A program made the translations under genes and the position numbers. This document shows, in pieces, positions 17,733-26,189 of a DNA stretch of 64,000 bases. This DNA comes from Xanthobacteraceae bacterium (GTDB lineage Bacteria > Pseudomonadota > Alphaproteobacteria > Rhizobiales > Xanthobacteraceae), in contig JALHMF010000002.1 of assembly GCA_022844205.1 (NCBI GenBank), forward strand, positions 124,001 to 188,000. The letters run 5' to 3'. The number at the start of each line of letters is the position of its first letter. Within the stretch, counting starts at the first letter, position 1. The notes below the pieces were generated by a model. It did no database searches. It was not told where the DNA came from and saw nothing but the letters and a program-made list of their open reading frames with translations.

Positions 17733-18533
17733 TTAGGCCACTGGCCGCAGACCTTCGTGGAAGGCGAGGAGGTGGCGCGCAAAGCCCACTATCGCTTCCA
17801 GCGTCCGCTCCGGCTGATCGATCTGCGGCGAGTGGCGGCAGTCCTTCAGAAGCAGCATTTCCACCGGACAGTAGCTTTCGGCCCTCACCAGTTCGAGCTG
17901 CGCGGCGGTGCCGTATTCGTCCTTGTCGCCCTGGATCACAAGCATCGGCACGCGAATATGCGCGACCGCATCGTCGATGCGCCATCCGCGAAAACCGGGA
18001 TCGAGCCAGGCATCGTTCCATCCATGGAACGCCACATCAACATCGCCATGGTATTTCGCGAGGCGCTGCCGCAAATCGCCTTTTTCATACGCCACCTTCG
18101 CCGCCTCAATGCTGCGGATCGAAATATCCTCGACGAAAAAATGCGGCGCCATCACCACAAGTCCGCGCACGCGGAAATCCTGCACACCGCCAGCATAGAT
18201 CGTGGCGATCGAAGCGCCATCGCTATGCCCGACCAGAATGCACTTCTTGATATTAGCCGCGTCTAGCACGCCTGGCAGGACCTGAAGCGCCTCATCGTGC
18301 ATGTAACTTAGCGCACGCGGCAGCATCACCGGATCGGACTTACCGTAACCGTAACGTGAATAGGCAAGTACGCCGTAGCCGCTCTGTTCGGCGAGCAATG
18401 CGGGAAAATTCCGCCACATCGCAACGCAGCCTAATCCTTCATGAAGCAGCACAAGCGTCGGCGCTCGATCCGGGGACGGTCCATGCCAGCTCGCCTCGAT
18501 GCATTTGCCGCCGATGGTGAATACGCGTTCCAT
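17733..18533 (-). CDS. Alpha/beta hydrolase of the box cluster
   Basis: A 266-residue alpha/beta hydrolase. The oxyanion segment LVLLHEGLGCVAMW is followed by the nucleophile elbow LVGHSDGASIATIY with Ser. LVIQGDKDEYGT carries the acid residue and LLKDCRHSPQ the catalytic His. It lies 6 bp after the benzoate-CoA ligase and before boxC. Hydrolases of this kind recur in box clusters; I infer either a thioesterase that frees CoA from dead-end thioesters or a lactonase/esterase producing benzoate from an ester. The substrate cannot be read from the sequence. Confidence 0.85.
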   Translation of the reverse strand: MERVFTIGGKCIEASWHGPSPDRAPTLVLLHEGLGCVAMWRNFPALLAEQSGYGVLAYSRYGYGKSDPVMLPRALSYMHDEALQVLPGVLDAANIKKCILVGHSDGASIATIYAGGVQDFRVRGLVVMAPHFFVEDISIRSIEAAKVAYEKGDLRQRLAKYHGDVDVAFHGWNDAWLDPGFRGWRIDDAVAHIRVPMLVIQGDKDEYGTAAQLELVRAESYCPVEMLLLKDCRHSPQIDQPERTLEAIVGFARHLLAFHEGLRPVA

Positions 18534-18539
18534 ATCGCA

Positions 18540-20135
18540 CTACACCGGTTTTGAGTCCTCATCGCGCAGCTTGAAGCGCTGGATCTTGCCGGTCGCAGTT
18601 TTCGGCAAATCGGTCCTCAATTCGATCCAGCGCGGATATTTCCAGGCCCCCGCGCGCGATTTGACGTGCTCCTTCAGGGATTCGAACAGTTTATCGTCCG
18701 AAGTAACGCCCTCCTTCAGCACGACGTAAGCCTTGGGCTTGATCAGCCCATCGCTGTCCTCGCGGCCGATCACGGCCGCTTCCAGCACCGCATCGTGCGA
18801 AACGAGCGCCGCCTCCACCTCGAACGGAGATACCCAAATGCCGCTCACCTTGAACATGTCGTCGGTGCGGCCACAGCACTGGTAGAAGCCGTCGTCGTCA
18901 CGGATGTACTTGTCACCGGTGTAGGTCCACTCCCCGGCAAATGTGCGGCGCGTCTTGTCACGCTGGTTCCAGTAGCCGTCCGAAGCAGACGCGCCGCGGA
19001 TAATGAGCTCGCCGATTTCGTTGTTGCCAAGTTCGGCACCATCCTCGCCGATGATCTTTGCGTCGTAGCCCGGCACAGGCTTGCCCGATGTGCCGTAGCG
19101 CAAGTCGCCGGGGCGGTTGCTCAGGAAAATGTGCAGCATCTCGGTCGAACCAATGCCATCAAGAATGTCGTGTCCGGCCACTTCTTTCCATTTCTGCCCG
19201 ATATGCGGCGGCAGCGCCTCGCCGGCTGAAATGCAAAGTCGCAAACGCTTTGAGCCGGCTCCCTTGCCGATGTCCTTGTGCGCCAGCAACGCTGAGTACA
19301 GCGTCGGCACACCAAAAAATATCGTCGGCTGCTCGCGCTTGATGATGTCGAGTACCGCATCCGGTGCTGGCCGCCCCGGCAGCAGCACGGCGCAAGCACC
19401 CACCGCCATCGTGAAGGTCATCGCATTGCCGAGGCCGTAGGCGAAAAACAGTTTTGCGGCCGAATAGACGACATCGTCCCTGGTGATGCCGAGTACACCC
19501 TGGGCATAGGTGCGCGCCGTCACCATCAGACTGGCATGAACGTGCTTGGCTCCCTTTGGATTTCCCGTCGAGCCGGACGAGTAAAGCCAGAAGGCAACTT
19601 CATCGGAGAGCGTAGGTGCCGTGAAGAGTTTCGCGTTCCCGCGTGCAAGAATGTTTTCGAATGTATGCTTCTGGATTTTACCGGTGGAAATATCCGTATC
19701 GCCGCCCGAAACGACGATCTGTTTCAGCCATGGCATTTTCCCAAGAATCGGTTCGACCGTTTTTGCGAGCGATGCCGACACAAACAGCACTTCCGCACGG
19801 CTGTCCTCCAGCATGTAGGCGTACTGATCGGCGGAGAGTAGCGTGTTGACCGGAATCGGCACGACGCCGGCGCGAATGGCGCCCCAGAACGCGATCGGGA
19901 AATCCACCGTATCCAGCATCAGGAACAGCACACGGCTTTCTTGCTTCAATCCGATCGCCTGCAGGCCGCTTGCGAATTTGCAGGTCTCTTCCTGGAGCTG
20001 CCTGTAGGTAAGCGAGCGCTCCGCGTCCTTGAACGCCATCCGGCCGCCATTGCCGTTCGCGACGTTGGCGTCAACGAATTCATCGGCCGCGTTGTAAGGC
20101 CGGCGGTGCGTGAGTTCTTCCAGCGAAACCGTCAT
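18540..20135 (-). CDS. bclA: Benzoate-CoA ligase
   Basis: An AMP-forming acyl-CoA synthetase of 531 residues that activates benzoate to benzoyl-CoA with ATP, the entry step of the pathway. Motifs: the phosphate loop YSSGSTGNPKGAKH, the A5 region GIGSTEMLHIF, YTGDKYIRDDDGFY with the hinge CCGRTDDMFKVSGIWVSP, and the C-terminal catalytic lysine in KTATGKIQRFKL. The segments VVYSAAKLFFAYGLG and SNRPGDLRYGTSG are typical of benzoate/4-hydroxybenzoate ligases (BadA/BclA). ATG 20135 lies about 43 bp after boxD, consistent with cotranscription. Confidence 0.94.
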   Translation of the reverse strand: MTVSLEELTHRRPYNAADEFVDANVANGNGGRMAFKDAERSLTYRQLQEETCKFASGLQAIGLKQESRVLFLMLDTVDFPIAFWGAIRAGVVPIPVNTLLSADQYAYMLEDSRAEVLFVSASLAKTVEPILGKMPWLKQIVVSGGDTDISTGKIQKHTFENILARGNAKLFTAPTLSDEVAFWLYSSGSTGNPKGAKHVHASLMVTARTYAQGVLGITRDDVVYSAAKLFFAYGLGNAMTFTMAVGACAVLLPGRPAPDAVLDIIKREQPTIFFGVPTLYSALLAHKDIGKGAGSKRLRLCISAGEALPPHIGQKWKEVAGHDILDGIGSTEMLHIFLSNRPGDLRYGTSGKPVPGYDAKIIGEDGAELGNNEIGELIIRGASASDGYWNQRDKTRRTFAGEWTYTGDKYIRDDDGFYQCCGRTDDMFKVSGIWVSPFEVEAALVSHDAVLEAAVIGREDSDGLIKPKAYVVLKEGVTSDDKLFESLKEHVKSRAGAWKYPRWIELRTDLPKTATGKIQRFKLRDEDSKPV

Positions 20136-20178
20136 CTCTCTCCCCGACTCTGCGGCCTGTTTTTTATGGCCGCTTTTT

Positions 20179-21747
20179 TTAGTGAATGGGCGTGGCCTCC
20201 TTGGTCAAGCTCGACAGCACTTCGGCCGAGCCCTGGACGGCAACCCGTTGATGATAGAACCGCAGGCCGTGCAGCCCGCCCAGTTCCTCGCCATTCCCCG
20301 CACGGCCCGGCCCGCCGTGATTGCATTGAGGCATGACGATGCCGTGCCCGGTATGGCTCGATGCGATCGATGGATCGACCGCGAGGATGCGTCCATGCAC
20401 ATAGCCAAGTTCCCGCGCGGCACGCGCAAGAAAATCCGTATCCGTGCCGAATACGGAAGCGACCAGCGACCCGCCGCCACGGCGAACGAGCGTGAAGGCT
20501 TCAGCCTCATTCTTGTAGGGAACGATCGTCGCAACCGGGCCGAACACTTCGATGTCATGCACGGCCGATGCGGAGCCGTCGGCCGCTTGCAGCAAGGTCG
20601 GCGCTACGAACGCCGAAACCTTCGGATCGATGCCTTCAATCTTTGGAGCGCCCTTCCCGCCTGTGAGCGTTTTTGCGCCGGCAGCGAGCATCGCGATGCC
20701 CTCGAACACCGCCGCCTGCTGCGAACGGTTCACCAGGGGACCCATCCGGGTTTCGGCCTTGCGCGGATCGCCGACCTGCATCGAAGAAAGTTTTGCCGAA
20801 AGCGCCTCAGCCATCGCCGCTGCCCGCTCGGCGGGTACAAACACGCGCCGGATCGCCGTGCATTTCTGCCCGGCTTTGACGGTCATCTCGCGCACGACTT
20901 CCTTCACGAACGCATCAAAAGCGGTGGAGCCGGGAGCCGCATCGGGACCGAGCAAAGCCGCGTTGATGCTGTCGGCTTCGACATTCACCGCCACGTTGCG
21001 TGTCATGACGTTTCTGTCGCCGCGGATTTTCAGCGCCGTATCGTGCGAGCCTGTGAACGCAATGACGTCATCCGCCGTGACATGCGAGAAAAGCCCGCCT
21101 GCACTTCCGCAAAGAAGGCTGAGCGCGCCTTCGGGAAGCACCTTCGCATCGATGACGTCCCGCACCATCTCATACGCAAGCCAGGCGGTGGAGGAAGCAG
21201 GTTTGGAGAGCACCGGGACGCCCGCGAGCAGCGATACCGCCGCCTTCTCCCACAAACCCCAGCTTGGAAAATTGAATGCGTTGATATGAATGGCGACGCC
21301 GCGCCGCGGTACGAGGAGATGGATTGCCTGGAATTTTTCGTCCTTGGCAAGATGCACCGGCCCCTGATCCAGGAGCGACTTTGTTTCACCAAGGCCCGCT
21401 CCAACCTTCGCGAAGTATTTCAGCGTACCAATGCCCCCGTCGATATCGATGGCGGCGTCGATCTTGGTGTTGCCGGAGTTGGCGATGGCGATTTCTTCGT
21501 AACGCGCACGCTTCGCGATCAGCACATTTGCGACATCGTCGAGCAGTTTCGCTCGCGTTGCATAATCGAGAGCGCGCAGGTTCTCACCGCCGCGCACGCG
21601 CGCAAAGTCCAGTGCGGACGCCAGATCGAGGCCGCGCGCCGAGACGGTCGCAAGCTTTTCTCCGGAAACGGGGTCGGTGAGTTGTGTTTCCGTTCCTTCG
21701 CCGGTTTGCCAGCGGCCGGATAGAAAATTTCCAAGCTGTTGAGTCAC
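20179..21747 (-). CDS. boxD: 3,4-dehydroadipyl-CoA semialdehyde dehydrogenase
   Basis: An NADP-linked aldehyde dehydrogenase that oxidises the ring-opened semialdehyde to 3,4-dehydroadipyl-CoA. The 522-residue product shows the substrate/cofactor segment HINAFNFPSWGLWEKAA, the glycine motif FTGSHDTALKI and the nucleophile in KAGQKCTAIRR. The C-terminal GPGRAGNGEELGG and RFYHQRVAVQG are typical of the PaaZ-N-like/BoxD family. The start is GTG 21747 with GAGG close upstream; no ATG precedes the core. It heads the boxD-bclA-hydrolase transcript from a promoter that overlaps the boxR control region. Confidence 0.92.
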   Translation of the reverse strand: MTQQLGNFLSGRWQTGEGTETQLTDPVSGEKLATVSARGLDLASALDFARVRGGENLRALDYATRAKLLDDVANVLIAKRARYEEIAIANSGNTKIDAAIDIDGGIGTLKYFAKVGAGLGETKSLLDQGPVHLAKDEKFQAIHLLVPRRGVAIHINAFNFPSWGLWEKAAVSLLAGVPVLSKPASSTAWLAYEMVRDVIDAKVLPEGALSLLCGSAGGLFSHVTADDVIAFTGSHDTALKIRGDRNVMTRNVAVNVEADSINAALLGPDAAPGSTAFDAFVKEVVREMTVKAGQKCTAIRRVFVPAERAAAMAEALSAKLSSMQVGDPRKAETRMGPLVNRSQQAAVFEGIAMLAAGAKTLTGGKGAPKIEGIDPKVSAFVAPTLLQAADGSASAVHDIEVFGPVATIVPYKNEAEAFTLVRRGGGSLVASVFGTDTDFLARAARELGYVHGRILAVDPSIASSHTGHGIVMPQCNHGGPGRAGNGEELGGLHGLRFYHQRVAVQGSAEVLSSLTKEATPIH

Positions 21748-21760
21748 GGCCTCACCGCGA

Positions 21761-21812
21761 TTGAGTGTGCTTCCGGTCTATGTATTATGGACATGCACTA
21801 TATTGCACGCAA
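21761..21812. promoter_or_regulatory. Divergent boxD/boxR control region with TGCA-N6-TGCA operator
   Basis: For boxD (minus) I read a -35 TTGCGT (21812-21807), a 17-bp spacer and a -10 CATAAT (21789-21784). For boxR (plus) a -35 TTGAGT (21761-21766) and a -10 TATTAT (21783-21788) with 16-bp spacing are plausible. The palindromic TGCACTATATTGCA at 21794-21807 fills the boxD spacer and sits at the expected boxR start point. Its TGCA half-sites match those known for BzdR-type regulators, so one bound BoxR dimer could control both genes. Confidence 0.7.
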
Positions 21813-21823
21813 GCGATCCAGAA

Positions 21824-22729
21824 ATGAAGAATAGCCCCGACACCAAGGAGCGCGACCGGCGAAGCACGCCGGATACCGCGCAGCCCGATCCGTTCCTGAA
21901 CGAACTGGGGGAGCGCGTGCGCATCATGCGCAGCCGGCGCGGAATTTCGCGGAAAACGCTTGCCAATCATTCGGAAGTCTCCGAGCGCTATCTGGCGCAG
22001 TTGGAATCTGGCGAAGCCAATCTCTCCATTACGCTCCTGCGCCGCATCGCGCGGGCGATGAGCATCCCCGTTTCGGAATTGCTGAACGAGCGCCCCGACC
22101 GTCGGGTGGAGGCGCTGCTGCTCGATCAATTGATCGACAGGCTTTCGCCTGCGGAGATCGCGGAAGCGCGCGAGATACTCCTGAAGCGTTTTGGCGGCAT
22201 GTCGAATGAACTTCGCAACCGACGCATCGCCTTGATCGGCCTGCGCGGCGGTGGCAAGTCCACGCTCGGCCGCGCGCTGTCCACGCACTTGAAAGTGCCA
22301 TTCGTGGAGCTTGACAAGATCGTCGAAGAACAAAGCGGCATGGCGCTCGGCGAAATTTTCGAGATGTTCGGGCAAGAGACGTTCCGGCGGCTGGAGCGCG
22401 CGGCACTTGAGAGCGTGCTGCAGCAGCATGAACGTTTCGTGCTGGCGACCGGCGGATCGCTCGTCACCGAACCCGCCACCTTCGAATTGCTGATGGCCTC
22501 CTGCTTCACGATCTGGGTGCAGGCATCGCCCGACGAGCACATGCAGCGTGTGATCGATCAGGGCGACCTGCGGCCGATGGCCGACAATAACCGCGCGATG
22601 GACGACCTGCTGACGATCCTGAAGAGCCGCGAAACGCTCTATGCCAAGGCGGACATCGTCATCGACACCGCGGGCAAGACGCCCTCACAGAACCTGAAGG
22701 AAATGCTGAAGCTGCTTTCGGAAATCTAG
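21824..22729 (+). CDS. boxR: BoxR/BzdR-type benzoyl-CoA-responsive repressor
   Basis: The 301-residue regulator has an XRE-type helix-turn-helix (about residues 28-85; RGISRKTLANHSEVSERYLA, then QLESGEANLSITLLRRIARA). A C-terminal half resembles shikimate kinase: the P-loop IALIGLRGGGKSTLGRAL, then VELDKIVEEQSGM and LATGGSLV. This architecture defines BzdR/BoxR, which represses benzoyl-CoA pathway genes until benzoyl-CoA binds the kinase-like domain. ATG 21824 begins MKNSPDTKERDRR; the upstream in-frame codons run through the operator and are unlikely to be coding. It is divergent from boxD. Its stop codon interlocks with the livF stop. Confidence 0.95.
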   Translation: MKNSPDTKERDRRSTPDTAQPDPFLNELGERVRIMRSRRGISRKTLANHSEVSERYLAQLESGEANLSITLLRRIARAMSIPVSELLNERPDRRVEALLLDQLIDRLSPAEIAEAREILLKRFGGMSNELRNRRIALIGLRGGGKSTLGRALSTHLKVPFVELDKIVEEQSGMALGEIFEMFGQETFRRLERAALESVLQQHERFVLATGGSLVTEPATFELLMASCFTIWVQASPDEHMQRVIDQGDLRPMADNNRAMDDLLTILKSRETLYAKADIVIDTAGKTPSQNLKEMLKLLSEI

Positions 22730-23439
22730 ATTCCGAGGTAGCGGTGCTGGATGTCGGTGGCGGCGGATAATTTTCTCGAATCGCCTTCCCAGACGACACG
22801 TCCGCGTTCGATGATGTAATGACGGTCGGCGATACGGGTAAGCGCATCGACATTCTTGTCGATCACGAGGATCGCCTGGCCATCCTGTTTGAGCTGGCTG
22901 AGGCAGCGCCAGATTTCGGCCCGCACCAGCGGCGCCAGTCCTTCCGTGGCCTCGTCCAGAATGAGCAGCCGCGGATTGGTCATCAGCGCGCGCCCGATCG
23001 CCAGCATCTGCTGCTCGCCGCCGGACAGAAGATTGCCCATGCTGCCGGTGCGCTTTTCGAGCGAGGGAAAGAATTTGTAGACCCGCTCGACCGTCCACGG
23101 GTTACGGGCCGCGAGCCGGTTCGCGGCCGTCGCGACGAGATTCTCGTGCACGGTGAGATTCGGAAAAACCTGACGGCCCTCCGGCACCAGTCCGATGCCG
23201 AGCTTGGCGATGCGGTACGACTCGAAATTCTGGATGTCGTTTCCGCCAAAACGAATCTTGCCGGCAGACGCGCGCGTCAGTCCCATGATCGAGCGAACGG
23301 TCGTGGTCTTGCCCATGCCGTTGCGGCCCATGAGCGTGACCATCTCACCCTGGCCGACAGAGATCGAAATGCCGAACAGCACCTTGCTCAGGCCGTAGGC
23401 GGTTTCGATCCGGTCGACGGAGAGAAGGCTCTCAGCCAT
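22726..23439 (-). CDS. livF: Branched-chain amino acid/amide ABC transporter ATPase LivF
   Basis: A 237-residue ABC ATPase of the LivF type. Walker A is GRNGMGKTTTVRS, the signature is LLSGGEQQMLAIGRALM, Walker B LLILDEATEGLAP, and the H-loop region reads ILVIDKNVDAL, where the usual His is Asn-like (D-K-N in place of E-H). It overlaps livG by 8 bp and has GGAGG upstream, so the two ATPases are coupled. It is the last gene of livKHMGF. The adjacent box genes suggest that this importer carries benzoate or a related aromatic acid rather than an amino acid (inference). Confidence 0.93.
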   Translation of the reverse strand: MAESLLSVDRIETAYGLSKVLFGISISVGQGEMVTLMGRNGMGKTTTVRSIMGLTRASAGKIRFGGNDIQNFESYRIAKLGIGLVPEGRQVFPNLTVHENLVATAANRLAARNPWTVERVYKFFPSLEKRTGSMGNLLSGGEQQMLAIGRALMTNPRLLILDEATEGLAPLVRAEIWRCLSQLKQDGQAILVIDKNVDALTRIADRHYIIERGRVVWEGDSRKLSAATDIQHRYLGI

Positions 23440-24199
23440 TGGCCGCCTCCGCGTCGCGTTCGCCGAGATAGGCCTGGATCACTTCGGCGTTCGCGCGAAT
23501 TTCATCCGGCGTGCCGGACGCAATCACCTTCCCATAGACAAGCACGGTGATGCGGTCGGCCAGCGCGAACACAGCTTCCATGTCGTGTTCGATGAGCAGG
23601 ATCGTAAGTTCCTGCTTCAATTGTTTCAGCATCGCGACCATGCGGCTCGACTCGTCAGGCCCCATCCCCGCCATCGGTTCATCCAGCAGCAGCATCCGCG
23701 GCTTGGTCGCGAGCGCCATTGCAATCTCCAGCTGACGGTGTTCGCCATGGCTCAGCTTCGCGACAAGCAAATTTGCGCGATCCGCAAGGCCCACGCGCTT
23801 CAACGCGATCATCGCCGCCTCCCGCAGTTCTGGCTGCTCGCGGGCATCCGCCCAGAAGCGGAACGAGTGGCCGTCATGCGCCTGCGCGGCCAGCGCCACG
23901 TTGTCGATCACGCTGAAATCGGGAAACAGCGACGTGATCTGGAACGAGCGTGCAAGCCCCAGCATGCTCCGGCGATAGGTCGGCAATGCGGTGATGTCGC
24001 TGCCATCGAAACGCACGCTGCCCGTGTTCGGCGTGATCTCGCCGGTCAACTGTCCGATCAGCGTGGTCTTTCCCGCACCGTTCGGTCCGATGATGGCGTG
24101 AAGTTCGCCGCGCTTGACATCGATTGTGATGGCATCCGAGGCAATGACGCCGCCGAAGCGTTTGGTCAGTCCCTCGACCTGAAGAAGCGCTTCAGTCAC
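23432..24199 (-). CDS. livG: Branched-chain amino acid/amide ABC transporter ATPase LivG
   Basis: A 255-residue ABC ATPase. Motifs: Walker A GPNGAGKTTLIGQL, the long LivG insert after LARSFQITSLFPDFSVIDN, signature LSHGEHRQLEIAMALA, Walker B MLLLDEPMAGM and H-loop LLIEHDMEAVF. I place the start at GTG 24199: a GGAGG lies 7 nt upstream and the codons overlap the livM stop by 8 bp. The longer frame from 24223 begins with atypical residues. It energises import through LivH/LivM together with LivF. Confidence 0.94.
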   Translation of the reverse strand: MTEALLQVEGLTKRFGGVIASDAITIDVKRGELHAIIGPNGAGKTTLIGQLTGEITPNTGSVRFDGSDITALPTYRRSMLGLARSFQITSLFPDFSVIDNVALAAQAHDGHSFRFWADAREQPELREAAMIALKRVGLADRANLLVAKLSHGEHRQLEIAMALATKPRMLLLDEPMAGMGPDESSRMVAMLKQLKQELTILLIEHDMEAVFALADRITVLVYGKVIASGTPDEIRANAEVIQAYLGERDAEAANG

Positions 24200-25187
24200 G
24201 GCCGAACCTCCGCAGCAGTCCATCGATGCCGCCGCGCGCGAACAGCACCACCAGCAGCAGCATCGGACCGAGGATCAGCGCCCAGTATTCCTTGGCCGCA
24301 ACCATGGACTTGCCGGTGACAAAGCCGCCAACCGCGCCGATGATGTGCGGCAGCGTCTCTTCCAGAACGAGCAGCGCGACCGCCCCCATCACCGGTCCGA
24401 TGACCGAGCCCATTCCGCCGAGTACCGCCATCACGATAAGGTCGCCGGAACGCGTCCAGTGCATCGTGGCCGGGCTGATGAAGTCGGCCTGATTGGCGAG
24501 CAGCACGCCCGAAAGCCCGCACAGCACGCCCGCAATCACGAAACAGACGAGCCGGTAGCGATAGGTTGGGAAACCGATCGAGCGCATGCGCCGGTCATTC
24601 GAGCGTGCGCCCTGAATCACCATGCCGAAGCGCGAATTCACCATGCGCCAGACGAGGTAGATCGTTCCCATCAGGCAGGCGAAACAAAAATAGTAGAAAA
24701 CCGTTCTGTTGGAGAGATTGATAAGCCCCGCGAACTGGCTGCGGGTGTAAATCGTCAATCCGTCGTCGGCGCCATAACGATCGAGGCTGACGCCGACGTA
24801 ATAGATCATCTGCGCGAAAGCGAGCGTGATCATGATGAAGTAGACGCCGCGCGTGCGCAGCGAGAGCGCGCCGGTAATCAGCGCAAAAATGGCGCAGGCA
24901 ACCAGCGCCACCGGCCACTGGATAAACGCGGAGGTGACTTTCTCATAGGCGAGAATGCCGACCGCATATCCCCCGATGCCGAGATAGGCGGCGTGACCGA
25001 AACTCACCATGCCGCCAAAACCCATGATCAGGTTGAGGCTTACCGCAGCGATGGCGAGGATCACGATCCGCGTGAACAGCGTCGTCAGAAACGCATTTCC
25101 CGTCAGCACGGCAAAGAACGGCACAAGCGCAAGAAATATGAGCAACGCCACCACGACGACGTTGCGCACTGTAAAGAGCCTGCTCAT
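24192..25187 (-). CDS. livM: Branched-chain amino acid/amide ABC transporter permease LivM
   Basis: A 331-residue inner-membrane permease with about 9-10 hydrophobic segments. NLIMGFGGMVSFGHAAYLGIGGY is the hallmark of the family (FGHAAYLGIG), and RTRGVYFIMITLAFAQM and the loop ARSNDRRMRSIGFPTYRYRL precede the EAA-like coupling region. ATG 25187 overlaps the livH stop (ATGA) and MSRLFTVRNVVVV starts the first membrane helix. It pairs with LivH to form the channel. Confidence 0.94.
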   Translation of the reverse strand: MSRLFTVRNVVVVALLIFLALVPFFAVLTGNAFLTTLFTRIVILAIAAVSLNLIMGFGGMVSFGHAAYLGIGGYAVGILAYEKVTSAFIQWPVALVACAIFALITGALSLRTRGVYFIMITLAFAQMIYYVGVSLDRYGADDGLTIYTRSQFAGLINLSNRTVFYYFCFACLMGTIYLVWRMVNSRFGMVIQGARSNDRRMRSIGFPTYRYRLVCFVIAGVLCGLSGVLLANQADFISPATMHWTRSGDLIVMAVLGGMGSVIGPVMGAVALLVLEETLPHIIGAVGGFVTGKSMVAAKEYWALILGPMLLLVVLFARGGIDGLLRRFGRD

Positions 25188-26101
25188 TTGCTTGCCGCAG
25201 GGAACAGACCTTCCGGCCGCATCACCAAGATCACTGCCATCACGAGGTAGATCAGCATCGACGACAATGCCGGTCCGGCCGTGGAGGCGGCGGAGTTGGA
25301 GAGAAAGAGCTTCAGCACATCCGGCAGGAACGCGCGGCCCACGGTATCGATCAGGCCCACGAGAATGGCGGCGACGAACGCACCACGGATCGAACCGATC
25401 CCGCCAATGATGATCACAACGAAAGCAAGAATAAGAATATTCTCGCCCATGCCGATCTGCACGGTGAGGATCGGCGCCTGCATCATCCCGGCAAGGCCGG
25501 CGAGTGCAGCGCCGATGCCAAACACGAACGTGTAGAGAAGCTTGATGTTTATGCCGAGCGCCCCGATCATTTCGCGGTTGGAAGCGCCGGCCCGGATCAG
25601 CATGCCGATCCGTGTCCGCATCACGACAAGATAAAGCAGCACGGCGACAAACAGGGCGACCGCGATAATCAGCAGCCGGTAGCTCGGATAATAAACGCCC
25701 GGAAGGATTTGCAGCGGCACATTCAGCCAGGGCGGCAAGGGCAAGTTCATTCCCGCCGGTCCCCAGATCAGCCTCACCATTTCGTTTGAAAAGAGGATCA
25801 GGCCGAACGTGCCGAGCACATGGTCGAGATGGTCGCGCCCGTACAGCCTGCGCAAAGCAATCAGTTCCACGGCCATGCCGACGAGGAGCGTGGCGAACAG
25901 AGCCAGAAAAATAGCGCCGACAAAACTTCCGGTCAGCGCCGCGAATGTCGCCGCGAAATACGCGCCCAGCATGTAGAGCGAGCCGTGCGCGAGATTCACT
26001 AAATCCATGATGCCGAAGACGAGCGTAAGGCCCGCAGCCAGCAGGAATAGCAGCAGGCCCAACTGCAATCCGTTCAGGGATTGTTCGATAAAAAGAAGCA
26101 T
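25184..26101 (-). CDS. livH: Branched-chain amino acid/amide ABC transporter permease LivH
   Basis: A 305-residue permease with about eight membrane segments. LTLVFGIMDLVNLAHGSLYMLGAY is the LivH N-terminal signature (only its core NLAHGSLYMLGAY need be noted), and RAGASNREMIGALGINIKLL is the coupling loop; IGGIGSIRGAFVAAI is the conserved glycine-rich helix. I prefer ATG 26101; an upstream TTG at 26137 would add 12 residues and run into the livK-livH intergenic hairpin side. No strong Shine-Dalgarno is visible before ATG 26101. Confidence 0.92.
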   Translation of the reverse strand: MLLFIEQSLNGLQLGLLLFLLAAGLTLVFGIMDLVNLAHGSLYMLGAYFAATFAALTGSFVGAIFLALFATLLVGMAVELIALRRLYGRDHLDHVLGTFGLILFSNEMVRLIWGPAGMNLPLPPWLNVPLQILPGVYYPSYRLLIIAVALFVAVLLYLVVMRTRIGMLIRAGASNREMIGALGINIKLLYTFVFGIGAALAGLAGMMQAPILTVQIGMGENILILAFVVIIIGGIGSIRGAFVAAILVGLIDTVGRAFLPDVLKLFLSNSAASTAGPALSSMLIYLVMAVILVMRPEGLFPAASK

Positions 26102-26147
26102 AGCGCTTAAGCTGCCGCCCGCAATGGGTCCGGTCAATCAATAAAGT

Positions 26148-26178
26148 GGCCCGGACAGCTGATACCGCCGTCCGGGCC
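26148..26178 (-). terminator. Hairpin between livK and livH, probable attenuator
   Basis: A perfect 9-bp inverted repeat, GGCCCGGAC (26148-26156) and GTCCGGGCC (26170-26178), with a 13-nt loop lies 11 bp after the livK stop. On the minus strand it is followed by ACTTTATTG, a weak U-rich tail, so termination would be partial. Such a structure would let livK be expressed in excess over livHMGF, as is known for periplasmic-binding-protein operons, by attenuation or by protecting the livK mRNA 3' end. Confidence 0.6.
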
Positions 26179-26189
26179 GTTTGTTCAGA

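Noticed and set aside
24192-26141. A 649-codon minus-strand frame covering livH and livM
   Set aside because: Only its second part (from 25187) is livM. The first part is livH read in the wrong frame; livH itself is intact in another frame.
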